50,952 bases of DNA from an uncultured Clostridia bacterium (GCA_944376655.1 CALWDJ010000016.1:1-50952); one strand, 5' to 3'. Counted from the stretch's first letter, positions 42,338-50,952 are shown. Notes: a model not told the origin generated them from the sequence alone. Numbers and translations are program-made.

Positions 42338-44371
42338 ATGCCTGCGATAAAGGCGGAATCAATGAAAAAGGGAATATACGGCGGAACGGTACTCGCTTTA
42401 TCGGCTTATCCCGCGGTTATAATATATTTTGAAATTATTTTCAGAATTTCCACATCGGAAAAATTTTTTTCCGCGGGAATTTTTTTCACCGTGCTTTTTT
42501 CTGTTCTGTACGGCGGAATAGTTTCGGTCGTTGTATGCTTTGTCAGAAGCAGGAGGGCAAGGGTGATAATAAGCACCGCGGCGTCGGCGGTTACGGCGGC
42601 GGTATTTCTCGCGCAGTATTTTGTATACAGGCAGTTCAGGATTTTTTATGATTTGAGAACTGTTACTGGCGGAGCTTCAGACGCCGCTTCGGGCTTCGGC
42701 GGCAGGATAGCCGAGCTTATAATAAGCCCCGGCGGTATTTTTATGATAATTCTTTATTTTCTGCCGGTGGGTCTTCTCGCTTTTTTCGGCGGCAGGGTGT
42801 ATAAAAATGCAATTACGCTGCGACTTGCCGGCTTCTGTGCAGGTATACTGGTGCTTGTTTATTTTCTTGATTTGACGTTTATCTGGGCTTCGCCCGTTTA
42901 TTCGTCGGCTTACAAAAAGGAATACAATTATCAGGCGGCGGTTTCGCATTTCGGTCTTTTGACCGGAATAAGGCTTGATTTCAAGAATATGATTACGGGC
43001 GGTAAGGACGATTTTGAGCAGGTATCCGCTCCGGAGAGTGATGAGGAGCCCTCTGAGCCTGAATCCGAGCCAGAGGAAGAGAAGCCGGTCGAGTATGGCT
43101 TCAACCAAATGGATATTGATTTCGAGGCTCTCGCCGGCACCGAGAAGAACAGCACGGTAGCCTCGGTACACAGCTATATCGCGGAGCTTACGCCGTCAAA
43201 AAAGAATGAGTTTACCGGAATTTTCAAGGGTAAAAATCTTATTATGATAACGGCTGAGGCGTTTTCCGCCGAGGTAATAGACGAAAAGCTGACGCCCACG
43301 CTATACCGGCTCGCGACACGGGGCATAAATTTCACCGATTACTACCAGCCCGCTTCCGCCGGAACGACCGGAGGCGAATACCAGAATCTTCTGGGAATGC
43401 TGCCTATGCAGACAGGAATGTCGATGAAAAATTCGGCGACGCACAATCTCTATTTTACAATGGGAAACCAGCTTAACCGTTTAGGCTACTACGGCAAGGC
43501 GTTTCACAACAATACCTACACCTTCTACGACCGCGACAAGACCCATATCAATCTCGGCTATTCCGACGGGTATATGGGCTACGGCAACGGTATGGAGAAA
43601 TATGTTAAAAACACATGGCCGCAGAGCGACCTTGAGATGATAGCCGGAACACTGCCGTCCTACATCGAAAAGGAGCATTTCAACGTTTACTATATGACGG
43701 TTAGCGGTCACGGTGAGTACAGCCTCACAGGAAACTCAATGTCAAAAAAGAACTGGGATAAGGTAAAGGACCTCGGCTTTTCGGAAAAGGTAAAATGTTA
43801 TCTCGCGGCCAATCTCGAGCTTGAGGCGGCGATGAGCCACCTTGTCTCGGAGCTTGAGAAAAGCGGCAGGGCGGACGATACGGTCATCTGTATTTCATCG
43901 GACCATTTCCCGTACTCGCTTGACAGCGACGGCACGCTCGGGAATATGCCTTATCTTTCGGAGCTTTACGGCTATAACGTGGAAAACGCGCTTCAGCGCG
44001 ACCACAGCCGGCTTATTCTCTGGTGCGGCTCTCTTGAGGACAGCGAGCCGATAACCGTGTCTTCTCCGACCTTCAGTCTTGACATCGTGCCGACCCTTTC
44101 AAATCTTTTCGGCACAGAGTATGACTCAAGACTGCTGCCGGGACGAGACGTTTTTTCAGACGCAGAGGCGTTTGTGTTCGATATGTCCTACAACTGGAAA
44201 ACCGACCTCGGGTATTATATAGCCTCGACCGGGAAATTCACGCCGGCTGACGCTGATATTAAGGTGCCCGACGGTTATGTCGACAGGATCAAGAAAACGG
44301 TGAGAAACAAAATAAATTATTGCTCAAAAGTGCTTGAAACCGACTATTTTTCATATTTTCTCGGTAAATAA
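42338..44371 (+). CDS. LTA synthase-like sulfatase-fold membrane protein
   Basis: A 677-residue protein with five N-terminal membrane helices (about 15-190), an acidic Glu/Pro/Ser linker (about 225-250) and an extracellular alkaline-phosphatase/sulfatase-fold domain (about 300-640). Features are TAEAFS (305-310), GTTGGEYQNLLGMLP, SGHGEYS and SSDHFPYS. LtaS-type enzymes add glycerol-phosphate to lipoteichoic acid. In the LtaS nucleophile motif EST the Thr position reads Phe309 here (EAF). The substrate may differ from classical LTA. Start at 42338 (alternative MKKG at 42362). Confidence 0.85.
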   Translation: MPAIKAESMKKGIYGGTVLALSAYPAVIIYFEIIFRISTSEKFFSAGIFFTVLFSVLYGGIVSVVVCFVRSRRARVIISTAASAVTAAVFLAQYFVYRQFRIFYDLRTVTGGASDAASGFGGRIAELIISPGGIFMIILYFLPVGLLAFFGGRVYKNAITLRLAGFCAGILVLVYFLDLTFIWASPVYSSAYKKEYNYQAAVSHFGLLTGIRLDFKNMITGGKDDFEQVSAPESDEEPSEPESEPEEEKPVEYGFNQMDIDFEALAGTEKNSTVASVHSYIAELTPSKKNEFTGIFKGKNLIMITAEAFSAEVIDEKLTPTLYRLATRGINFTDYYQPASAGTTGGEYQNLLGMLPMQTGMSMKNSATHNLYFTMGNQLNRLGYYGKAFHNNTYTFYDRDKTHINLGYSDGYMGYGNGMEKYVKNTWPQSDLEMIAGTLPSYIEKEHFNVYYMTVSGHGEYSLTGNSMSKKNWDKVKDLGFSEKVKCYLAANLELEAAMSHLVSELEKSGRADDTVICISSDHFPYSLDSDGTLGNMPYLSELYGYNVENALQRDHSRLILWCGSLEDSEPITVSSPTFSLDIVPTLSNLFGTEYDSRLLPGRDVFSDAEAFVFDMSYNWKTDLGYYIASTGKFTPADADIKVPDGYVDRIKKTVRNKINYCSKVLETDYFSYFLGK

Positions 44372-44397
44372 GCATTTGAAAAGTCAGGAGTGAAAAA

Positions 44398-45156
44398 ATG
44401 TCCGAACAGTCATCAGTGCAGTCAGTGGAGCGGGCCTTCAGAATAATAGAGCTGTTATGCGAAAAGGGAGAACTCGGAATAACCGAGCTTGCCGCCCTGT
44501 CGGGGCTTAACAAGGCGACGGTTTACAGGTTTCTTTCAACCCTCTGCGGACTCGGTTATGTCAGGAAGCGTGCGGCAAACGAAAAATATACGCTGACCCT
44601 TAAATTTTTAAGGCTCTCCGCCGATACGCTTTCAAAAATTGATATAAGACGATACGCGAGAAGGTACCTTGAGCAGATACCGAAAATTACCGGAGAAACG
44701 GTACACCTTGTCGAAAGAAACGGCAACGAGACGGTATATATCGATAAATTCGAGTCGGCGGTCAATTCGGTCAGAATGGTGTCGAGGGTGGGGCTGTCCC
44801 TTCCGATGGTATATACCGCCGTCGGAAAAGCCCTGATGTCGCATCTCGATGACGAAGAAATCAGGAAAATCTGGGATTCTTCTGCTGTATGCAAAAAGAC
44901 CGATAAAACAATAACCGATTTCGGCGTTTTTATGGAGGAAATACGTAAGGTCCGCGAAAACGGGTATGCCGCCGACCGCGAGGAAAACGAGGAGGGGGTA
45001 TGCTGCGTCGCCGCGGCTCTGCCAGATGTTTACGGCGAGTACAGGTACGCGTTCAGCGTCTCGGCGCCGTCGTCCCGTATGAGCGAGGAAAAAATAGCCG
45101 AAATAGGCCGGCTTGTCACCGAAACGGCGGCGAAAATCAGCTGTCATGATGAATAA
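44398..45156 (+). CDS. IclR-family regulator, likely KdgR-type
   Basis: A 252-residue regulator: winged helix (about 5-70) with SVERAFRIIELLCEKGELGITELA and NKATVYRFLSTL, and a C-terminal effector domain (about 80-250) with GETVHLVERNGNETVYIDK, the G..LP....A.GKALMSH block and EN.EGVCCVAA. KdgR members bind KDG and release TGAAA...TTTCA operators; such an operator lies at the nearby eda promoter. It follows the sulfatase gene by 26 bases and may be co-transcribed. The KdgR assignment is by context. Confidence 0.88.
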   Translation: MSEQSSVQSVERAFRIIELLCEKGELGITELAALSGLNKATVYRFLSTLCGLGYVRKRAANEKYTLTLKFLRLSADTLSKIDIRRYARRYLEQIPKITGETVHLVERNGNETVYIDKFESAVNSVRMVSRVGLSLPMVYTAVGKALMSHLDDEEIRKIWDSSAVCKKTDKTITDFGVFMEEIRKVRENGYAADREENEEGVCCVAAALPDVYGEYRYAFSVSAPSSRMSEEKIAEIGRLVTETAAKISCHDE

Positions 45157-45238
45157 ATATATTAAAGACTGTTAATATATATAAATATTCGGACGTCTTC
45201 TGCTTTAATTTAATGCTTATCTCTAAAAATGACCGCAA

Positions 45239-45273
45239 GAAGGATTTTTTTTAGAAAAAATCCTTTATTTTTT
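45239..45273 (+). terminator. terminator of the IclR gene
   Basis: AAGGATTTTTT (45240-45250) and AAAAAATCCTT (45255-45265) form an 11-bp stem followed by TATTTTTT. Confidence 0.85.
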
Positions 45274-45283
45274 CCGTGTTTCT

Positions 45284-45292
45284 TGGTATAAT
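45284..45292 (+). promoter_or_regulatory. extended -10 promoter of ppdK
   Basis: TGGTATAAT is an extended -10 element 85 bases before ppdK. The leader then contains a small ACGG...CCGT hairpin and a strong AGGAGG ribosome site. Confidence 0.7.
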
Positions 45293-45376
45293 GTTATGGA
45301 TACTTACGGGTTGTAAAGTATGTAAAAAAGTCAGTAACGGAGAATATCCGTAAAAAAATTAGGAGGTCGATTCTTA

Positions 45377-48007
45377 ATGAGTCACAAGTACGTTTACCTT
45401 TTCAGCGAAGGCAACGCAAACATGCGTGAGCTTCTCGGCGGTAAAGGTGCAAACCTTGCTGAAATGACCGGTCTTGGTCTTCCTGTTCCGCAGGGCTTCA
45501 CTATTTCCACCGAGGCCTGCACCCAGTATTATGAGGACGGTCAGAAGATTAACGACGAAATCAAAGCGCAGATAATGGAATATATCGACAAGATGGAAGC
45601 TATCACCGGCAAGAAGTTCGGCGATAAGGAAAATCCGCTTCTCGTTTCTGTCCGTTCAGGCGCCCGCGCTTCTATGCCCGGAATGATGGATACCATTCTC
45701 AACCTCGGTCTCAACGAAGAGGTTGTTGAGGTTATCGCGAAGCAGTCGAATAATCCCCGATGGGCGTGGGACTGCTACAGAAGATTTATCCAGATGTACT
45801 CCGACGTTGTTATGGAAGTCGGCAAGAAGTACTTCGAGCAGCTTATCGACGCTATGAAGGAAAAGAAGGGTGTGACTCAGGACGTTGAGCTTACCGCTGA
45901 CGACCTCAAGGAGCTCGCTTCTCAGTTCAAGGCTGAATACAAGGCAAAAATCGGCTCGGATTTCCCGTCTGACCCGACTGAGCAGCTCATGGGCGCTATA
46001 AAGGCTGTTTTCCGTTCATGGGACAACCCCCGTGCCAACGTTTACCGTCGTGACAATGATATCCCGTATTCATGGGGTACCGCTGTTAACGTTCAGTCAA
46101 TGGCTTTTGGAAACATGGGTGACGACTGCGGTACAGGCGTTGCCTTCACACGTGACCCGGCTACCGGTAATAAGGGCCTTTTCGGTGAGTTCCTCACTAA
46201 CGCCCAGGGCGAAGACGTTGTTGCCGGTGTACGCACTCCTATGAAGATTGCTGAAATGGAGCAGAAGTTCCCCGAGGCTTTCGCTGAGTTCCAGAAGGTC
46301 TGCGATATACTTGAAAAGCATTACAGGGATATGCAGGATATGGAGTTCACTGTTGAGCACGGCAAGCTCTACATGCTTCAGACCCGTAACGGCAAGAGAA
46401 CCGCTCAGGCTGCTCTCAAGATTGCCTGCGACCTTGTTGACGAGGGCATGAGAACAGAGGAAGAGGCTGTTCTTATGATAGACCCCCGTAACCTTGATAC
46501 ACTTCTCCACCCGCAGTTTGACGCTAAGGCGTTAAAGGCTGCCACACCGGTAGGAAAGGGCCTCGGCGCTTCCCCCGGAGCTGCCTGCGGTAAGATAGTT
46601 TTCACTGCCGACGATGCCGAAGCCTGGAAGGCAAGAGGCGAAAAGGTAGTTCTTGTACGTCTTGAGACCTCTCCGGAAGACATCACCGGAATGAAGGCTT
46701 CACAGGGTATACTCACCGTTCGCGGCGGTATGACCTCTCACGCTGCCGTTGTTGCCCGAGGAATGGGTACCTGCTGCGTTTCCGGCTGCTCCGATATAAA
46801 GATGGACGAGGAAAACAAGCAGTTTGAGCTTGCCGGCAAGACCTATCATGAGGGAGACTATATCTCAATCGACGGTTCAACCGGTAACATTTATGACGGA
46901 ATCATTCCGACTGTTGACGCTACAATAGCCGGCGAGTTCGGAAGAATCATGGCTTGGGCGGACAAGTACAGAGTACTTCAGGTACGCACCAATGCCGACA
47001 CACCGACTGACGCGAAGAAGGCTTTCGAGCTGGGCGCTGAGGGCATCGGTCTCTGCCGTACAGAGCATATGTTCTTTGAGGCTGACAGAATCGCCGCTTT
47101 CCGCGAGATGATCTGCGCCGATACAGTTGAGCAGCGCGAGGCGGCTCTTGACAAGATTCTGCCTATCCAGCAGAAAGACTTTGAGGCTCTTTATGAGGCT
47201 ATGGAGGGCAAGCCGGTTACAATCCGCTTCCTTGACCCGCCGCTTCATGAGTTTGTTCCTACCGAAGAGGCTGATATTGAGGCTCTCGCAAAGGCTCAGG
47301 GCAAGACTGTTGCGGACATAAAGGCTATTATAGCTTCTCTGCACGAGTTCAACCCGATGATGGGTCACCGCGGCTGCCGTCTGGCTGTTACCTATCCGGA
47401 AATCGCCAAGATGCAGACCAAGGCTGTTATCCGTGCCGCTCTTAATGTCAAGAAGGCTCATCCGGACTGGAGCATAGTTCCGGAAATCATGATTCCGCTT
47501 GTAGGCGATGTCAAAGAGCTTAAATATGTAAAGAAATTCGTTGTTGAGACTGCTGACGCTGAAATAGCGGCTGCCGGTGTTGAGTTTAAGTACGAAGTAG
47601 GCACAATGATCGAGATTCCGCGCGCGGCTCTCACTTCTGACGAGATCGCCAAGGAAGCCGAGTTCTTCTGCTTCGGCACAAATGACCTTACCCAGATGAC
47701 CTACGGCTTCAGCCGTGACGATGCCGGTAAGTTCCTTGACGCTTACTATGACGCCAAGATTTTCGAGAACGATCCGTTTGCCCGCCTTGACCAGAACGGC
47801 GTAGGCAAGCTGATGAAGATGTCAGTTGAGCTTGGAAAGTCAGTTCGTCCCGATATGCATATGGGTATCTGCGGCGAGCACGGCGGCGACCCGACATCTG
47901 TTGAGTTCTGCCACAGCTTGGGTCTCACCTATGTTTCCTGCTCGCCGTTCCGTGTTCCGATCGCACGTCTTGCCGCTGCGCAGGCTGCAATCCGCGAACA
48001 GCGCTAA
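45377..48007 (+). CDS. ppdK: pyruvate, phosphate dikinase
   Basis: An 876-residue enzyme of normal length. It has an N-terminal ATP-grasp region (GGKGANLAEMT, SVRSGARASMPGMMDT), the phospho-His in GGMTSHAAVVARGMG (His455) and a C-terminal PEP/pyruvate barrel ending with MHMGICGEHGG carrying the active-site Cys. It interconverts PEP, AMP and PPi with pyruvate, ATP and Pi and is a main glycolytic enzyme in many Clostridia. The codon choice is strongly biased, like fucO, pointing to high expression. Monocistronic with its own terminator. Confidence 0.97.
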   Translation: MSHKYVYLFSEGNANMRELLGGKGANLAEMTGLGLPVPQGFTISTEACTQYYEDGQKINDEIKAQIMEYIDKMEAITGKKFGDKENPLLVSVRSGARASMPGMMDTILNLGLNEEVVEVIAKQSNNPRWAWDCYRRFIQMYSDVVMEVGKKYFEQLIDAMKEKKGVTQDVELTADDLKELASQFKAEYKAKIGSDFPSDPTEQLMGAIKAVFRSWDNPRANVYRRDNDIPYSWGTAVNVQSMAFGNMGDDCGTGVAFTRDPATGNKGLFGEFLTNAQGEDVVAGVRTPMKIAEMEQKFPEAFAEFQKVCDILEKHYRDMQDMEFTVEHGKLYMLQTRNGKRTAQAALKIACDLVDEGMRTEEEAVLMIDPRNLDTLLHPQFDAKALKAATPVGKGLGASPGAACGKIVFTADDAEAWKARGEKVVLVRLETSPEDITGMKASQGILTVRGGMTSHAAVVARGMGTCCVSGCSDIKMDEENKQFELAGKTYHEGDYISIDGSTGNIYDGIIPTVDATIAGEFGRIMAWADKYRVLQVRTNADTPTDAKKAFELGAEGIGLCRTEHMFFEADRIAAFREMICADTVEQREAALDKILPIQQKDFEALYEAMEGKPVTIRFLDPPLHEFVPTEEADIEALAKAQGKTVADIKAIIASLHEFNPMMGHRGCRLAVTYPEIAKMQTKAVIRAALNVKKAHPDWSIVPEIMIPLVGDVKELKYVKKFVVETADAEIAAAGVEFKYEVGTMIEIPRAALTSDEIAKEAEFFCFGTNDLTQMTYGFSRDDAGKFLDAYYDAKIFENDPFARLDQNGVGKLMKMSVELGKSVRPDMHMGICGEHGGDPTSVEFCHSLGLTYVSCSPFRVPIARLAAAQAAIREQR

Positions 48008-48069
48008 TCAGAAATTTGCTGTTTTAGGGCAGACGAAAATTTCTACCTGAACACAAAATGAATAACCAC

Positions 48070-48110
48070 ACAGACCTTGTAGGAGAAATCCTATGAGGTC
48101 TGTTTTTTTC
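48070..48110 (+). terminator. ppdK terminator
   Basis: CAGACCT (48071-48077) and AGGTCTG (48096-48102) with an inner TAGGA/TCCTA stem, followed by seven T. Confidence 0.9.
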
Positions 48111-48309
48111 TTCAGAAGTGGCGAAAAACCTTGAATTTGCGGGCATTTTTGATAATAAAATCAGAGTTTTATTCTCATAGTGGTTTTATCTATGAGAATA
48201 CGATTTTTCGGTCCATGCGGTAAAATGTGACGTTACCCGACAACATTTGCACTCATTGCGAAGAAAACGCACTTAAATAATTACCAATAACATAATATAC
48301 TCGGGTTTT

Positions 48310-48346
48310 GCCGCTGTTTTCACATTGAAAGCAGTGGCTTTTTTTG
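48310..48346 (+). terminator. terminator-like hairpin
   Basis: GCCGCTGTTTTC (48310-48321) pairs with GAAAGCAGTGGC (48327-48338) through two wobble pairs, followed by seven T. No gene precedes it closely, so it may end an unseen short RNA or attenuate a transcript. Confidence 0.65.
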
Positions 48347-48739
48347 TTGTCTAAAAAAATTTTTTTAATTTTTTTGCTTAGGGGGTCCAAAAATATGCCT
48401 TCTCGCTGCCTACCTATTGAGGGACAAAAATCGTCTCTACGATCCTTGAAAACTGAATATACAGCACACAGGTACGTTACCTGCATCGGAGCAATCCGAG
48501 CCGCGAAGTGAGTGCGCCACGATCTTCCCTCAACGGGAGGGAGCGATAAAACTTACAGTTCTTTAATTTGTCGGCAGACAAAGACGGCGATGACAGATGC
48601 AGGCGATAATGATACTTCCGTAATTCGCGGTCGGGCCATAAAGAAGGCGCGAGGGTGAGACTCCCATGGAGCTGCTTGCAACAGCCGCCTGTGTTGTTCC
48701 CTTTACATCCGGGGTGTTGAGAACAAATAGGATGTACGA

Positions 48740-48772
48740 CCTAAGCATATAAAAATGATTTATATGTTTAGG
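48740..48772. repeat. 14-bp inverted repeat before parA
   Basis: CCTAAGCATATAAA (48740-48753) and TTTATATGTTTAGG (48759-48772) are inverted copies with one mismatch and a 5-base spacer, 45 bases before the parA start. This is a candidate operator or partition site. Confidence 0.7.
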
Positions 48773-48816
48773 TGGATCATTATAGATTCAAATAAAAAGG
48801 AAAGGAGCATAATTAG

Positions 48817-49641
48817 ATGAGTTGCAAAGTAATTGCAATCGAAAACCAAAAAGGAGGCACGGGTAAATCCACTACGGCATTGAATCTCGGAGTTGGACTT
48901 CATAACGCCGGTAAAAAGGTTTTGCTTATCGACGCTGACCCGCAAGGTTCGCTATCGATCAGTCTCGGTATTAAGCGACCCGACGAGCTGGACATTTCCC
49001 TTGCAACGGTTATGGGGAATGTTATAGACAACAAATCCTTTGAAGATGATTTCGGTATCATTCACTGTTCAGAAGGCATTGACCTTATGCCCTGTAATGT
49101 GGAGCTGTCCGGTATCGAAAGTTATCTGTTTACGGTAATGAGCCGAGAGTGCATTATGAGAACCTATGTCAATCAAATAAAAAAGAACTACGACTATATT
49201 CTCATTGATTGCACCCCTTCCCTTGGACTTCTGCCAATCAATGCTTTTGTAGCGGCAGACAGTATCATTGTACCGAGCCAGCCGAGAATCTTGTCAACCA
49301 AAGGTCTTGACCTGCTCTTGCGTACCTATTCGCAGGTTAAACGAGGGATAAATCCCGACCTGAAAATCGACGGTATTCTCTTTACAATGGTTGACGCGCG
49401 AACTGTAAACGACAGATCGGTTATTGAGTCAATGCGCGAAACTTTTGGAATGAAAATCAATGTGTTTGATACCTTTATCCCCGCTTCCGTCCGTGTGACC
49501 GAAGCCAATATGGAGGGCAAAAGCATTTTTGCCTATGATAACAAGTGCAAGGTTGCAGACGCATACCGAAACTTGACGAAGGAGGTGCTGGACATTGCCG
49601 CGCGTGAAAAAGCTCGATTTAGGGATGACGGCTCTCGATGA
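48817..49641 (+). CDS. ParA-family ATPase of a mobile element
   Basis: A 274-residue ParA/Soj-type ATPase with the deviant Walker A box (KGGTGKST), IDADPQGSL, and IDCTPSLGLLPIN. It partitions DNA with ParB or acts in stable maintenance of integrative elements. AAGGAG lies before the ATG. The parB gene overlaps its end and starts with TTG, as is common in conjugative elements of gut Firmicutes. The leader upstream is long and structured. Confidence 0.93.
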   Translation: MSCKVIAIENQKGGTGKSTTALNLGVGLHNAGKKVLLIDADPQGSLSISLGIKRPDELDISLATVMGNVIDNKSFEDDFGIIHCSEGIDLMPCNVELSGIESYLFTVMSRECIMRTYVNQIKKNYDYILIDCTPSLGLLPINAFVAADSIIVPSQPRILSTKGLDLLLRTYSQVKRGINPDLKIDGILFTMVDARTVNDRSVIESMRETFGMKINVFDTFIPASVRVTEANMEGKSIFAYDNKCKVADAYRNLTKEVLDIAAREKARFRDDGSR

Positions 49642-49950
49642 GTTGTTTATGAACGACAAGGAGCGTGCCGAAAACAAGCTCCCAAAAATCTTTGATATTC
49701 CGCTTTCGGAAATTGATGATTTCCCAGATCATCCATACCGTGTCCTTGATGATGAGGATATGCAAAATCTTATGGAAAGTATCAGAGACCGAGGTGTTAT
49801 AACTCCGGCTATGGTGCGCAAAAAGGACGACGGCAGATATGAAATGATTTCGGGACACCGAAGAAAGCACGCATCCGAACGGCTCGGACTTGAAACCCTG
49901 CGTTGTGAGGTTGTGGAGGTTAGCCGTGATGAAGCCATTATCTTGATGGT
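49595..49950 (+). pseudogene. ParB N-terminal fragment, interrupted by insertion sequence
   Basis: About 118 ParB residues remain: IFDIPLSEIDDFPDHPYRV, a ParB core with ITPAMVRKKDDGRYEMISGHRRKHASERLG, and DEAIILMV. In intact ParB the frame would continue into the helix-turn-helix domain; here the homology stops at LMV and a few IS-derived residues precede a stop at 49966. Start is TTG at 49595, supported by AAGGAGGTG seven bases upstream, and it overlaps parA by 47 bases. The fragment lacks the DNA-binding part and is probably inactive. Confidence 0.88.
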
Positions 49951-50952
49951 ACAGTTCTGTGTTTAAGACAATAACTGGAGACAACGGTTCAGAATTTGCT
50001 GACCTTTCACTGGTGGAAAACGGAAAAAACTAAGGTGTATGGACATAGCAATACAGTGGAAGGCTGTATCGGTTAGCTTCGCAGTAATCATTCCAAGATT
50101 GCATTTTCGTTTTGCAAGGCTGAAGCGCCGTTCTACTTCCACACGTTCACATTCATCAATATAATTTTGTTTACGGTCAGGTTGATCATCTTTTTTCGGT
50201 CTGCCGAGCGCCGGTCCGGATAACCGAATGCCGTGTTCTTTGCAAAAATTCAAATTATCACGGTTGCGGTAAATTTTATCCGCAAGAACACGTGCCGGAT
50301 AATGACCGGTTCTTTCTCTGTATTTTTCTATAGTCTGCCTCAAGGTTCCGGCTTCGTTATATGCATCAAAGGACAGATATTCAAGTCTTGTAAAGCCGTC
50401 AACAACGCTTATGTCAAGCTTCGCTCCGAATTCAACCGGTTTCCCGGATTTTCCTCTCACAATCGGGCGAATCCAAGGCTGTGAAAAACTTACGATTCTG
50501 TCGGGGACGCTGTGAGTATGGTTATCATACATGTATTTTTGTTGCTCATAAACCTTTTGTATCACTGTAAGACGGTTTTGTTCGGCGGAAGTCAAGGATT
50601 TACCCTGCTGTAACTGCTTTTCAATCGATTCAAGATTTCTGCGAAGATAAGACAGTTGTTTTCCTATTGCCTTCCGGATTTTCTTTGCGGCCGGTTTGCG
50701 GCAACGTACAAGCGCCAAATAATCTTTATATGCTCTTTTTCGGTAGGTGCGCGGTTTGTTTTCTCCGGGAGTATGAAGCCGGTCAATCAACTGCTCGGTA
50801 CTTTTCCGCGCCTGATTCAAAAGGTTTGCGTCCTGCGGATATTTGATTTGAGACGGCGCACAGGTCGCATCGACGATCATAGTTCCGCTGTTGCCCATTA
50901 TTGCCGTCATTGTCATCGGTATCTTCTTCCGTCTTGTTCCGGGATATTATCA
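49951..50952 (-). mobile_element. insertion sequence (IS5/IS1182-like), partial at window end
   Basis: The IS begins where ParB homology ends, at about 49951 (ACAGTTCTGT...), and continues past the window. Only one end is visible, so terminal repeats and the target duplication cannot be checked here. Confidence 0.8.
49963..50916 (-). CDS. DDE transposase, N-terminal part missing or frameshifted
   Basis: A 317-residue DDE transposase core of the IS5/IS1182 group. The first Asp is in MIVDATCAPSQIKYP, the second in VLADKIYRNRDN and the Glu in VERRFSLAKRKCNLGMI. It cuts and joins the IS ends. Full-length members carry an extra ~100-150 N-terminal residues (DUF772). Here the frame is closed upstream by TAA and TGA (50947-50952), so the N-terminal part is in another frame or beyond the window. 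It lies opposite to parB. Confidence 0.85.
   Translation of the reverse strand: MTMTAIMGNSGTMIVDATCAPSQIKYPQDANLLNQARKSTEQLIDRLHTPGENKPRTYRKRAYKDYLALVRCRKPAAKKIRKAIGKQLSYLRRNLESIEKQLQQGKSLTSAEQNRLTVIQKVYEQQKYMYDNHTHSVPDRIVSFSQPWIRPIVRGKSGKPVEFGAKLDISVVDGFTRLEYLSFDAYNEAGTLRQTIEKYRERTGHYPARVLADKIYRNRDNLNFCKEHGIRLSGPALGRPKKDDQPDRKQNYIDECERVEVERRFSLAKRKCNLGMITAKLTDTAFHCIAMSIHLSFFRFPPVKGQQILNRCLQLLS

Larger units (their letters stand above)
48111..48816. other. 700-base structured leader region before parA
   Basis: No convincing gene. It holds a terminator hairpin (48310-48346), a string of small perfect hairpins at 48469-48542 (CAGGTA/TACCTG, TCGGA/TCCGA, TCCCTC/GAGGGA), and a 14-bp inverted repeat just before parA. 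Base use differs from the chromosome before it. The left edge of the mobile element probably lies in the first part of this region. Confidence 0.6.

Noticed and set aside
48253-48748. Minus-strand frames of 77 and 61 codons before parA
   Set aside because: No ribosome site or recognisable domain, and they run across hairpins and T tracts.
1-50952. CRISPR arrays, tRNA or rRNA genes
   Set aside because: No regularly spaced repeats and no cloverleaf or rRNA-like sequence was seen on either strand.

Overview
The window looks like chromosomal DNA of a low-to-mid GC anaerobic Firmicute of class Clostridia, most likely the Ruminococcaceae/Oscillospiraceae. The basis is the gene content rather than any marker gene: pyruvate phosphate dikinase with a strong promoter and codon bias, a dockerin-tailed secreted protein, GH3 beta-glucosidases, Gram-positive secretion signals with no outer-membrane genes, clear AGGAGG ribosome sites, and two class-I cyclic-di-GMP riboswitches. 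No rRNA, tRNA or CRISPR array was found.

Region 1 (1-15905) is the most interesting. A small Cys-rich gene (83-250) is followed by a consensus promoter, a GEMM-I c-di-GMP riboswitch and an intrinsic terminator. Behind it lies a tightly packed, translationally coupled operon (543-13693, probably to 14763). It encodes a membrane-anchored secreted protein, a 61-residue protein, a 7TM HD-GYP c-di-GMP phosphodiesterase, a large anchored protein with a degenerate TIM barrel, a HEAT-repeat membrane protein, a processive GT2 polysaccharide synthase, two anchored clan-A-like glycoside hydrolases with C-terminal CBM9/DOMON-like domains, and a DivIVA-like coiled-coil protein. A second c-di-GMP riboswitch (14838-14950) follows and controls a secreted protein of unknown family. 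Together this looks like a c-di-GMP-responsive extracellular polysaccharide system that matches none of the named ones (Bcs, Pel, Pga/Ica, Yda, Ccs) in gene content.

Region 2 (16300-24800) holds a GH3 beta-glucosidase joined to a headless second GH3 (apparent deletion chimera), a one-TM protein, a flavin-reductase-like protein, fucO, and on the minus strand dacA and a cyclophilin lipoprotein, then a metallophosphoesterase.

Region 3 (24800-33980) carries a PASTA pseudokinase with zinc ribbon, a divergent dockerin-bearing transglutaminase-like protein, then a housekeeping operon DUF951-prfA-tsaC-coaE-M18 peptidase, and mnmE.

Region 4 (34000-48110) carries a sigma factor fused to a large C-terminal domain, a BofC-C-like membrane protein, malic enzyme, an XRE regulator, an HD hydrolase with pyruvate kinase, the KDG kinase/KDPG aldolase pair (kdgK-eda) with a perfect palindromic KdgR-type operator, an LTA-synthase-like sulfatase, an IclR regulator (likely the KdgR) and ppdK.

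Region 5 (48110-50952) is the edge of a mobile element: a long structured leader, parA, and parB cut by an IS5/IS1182-type insertion sequence that runs off the window.
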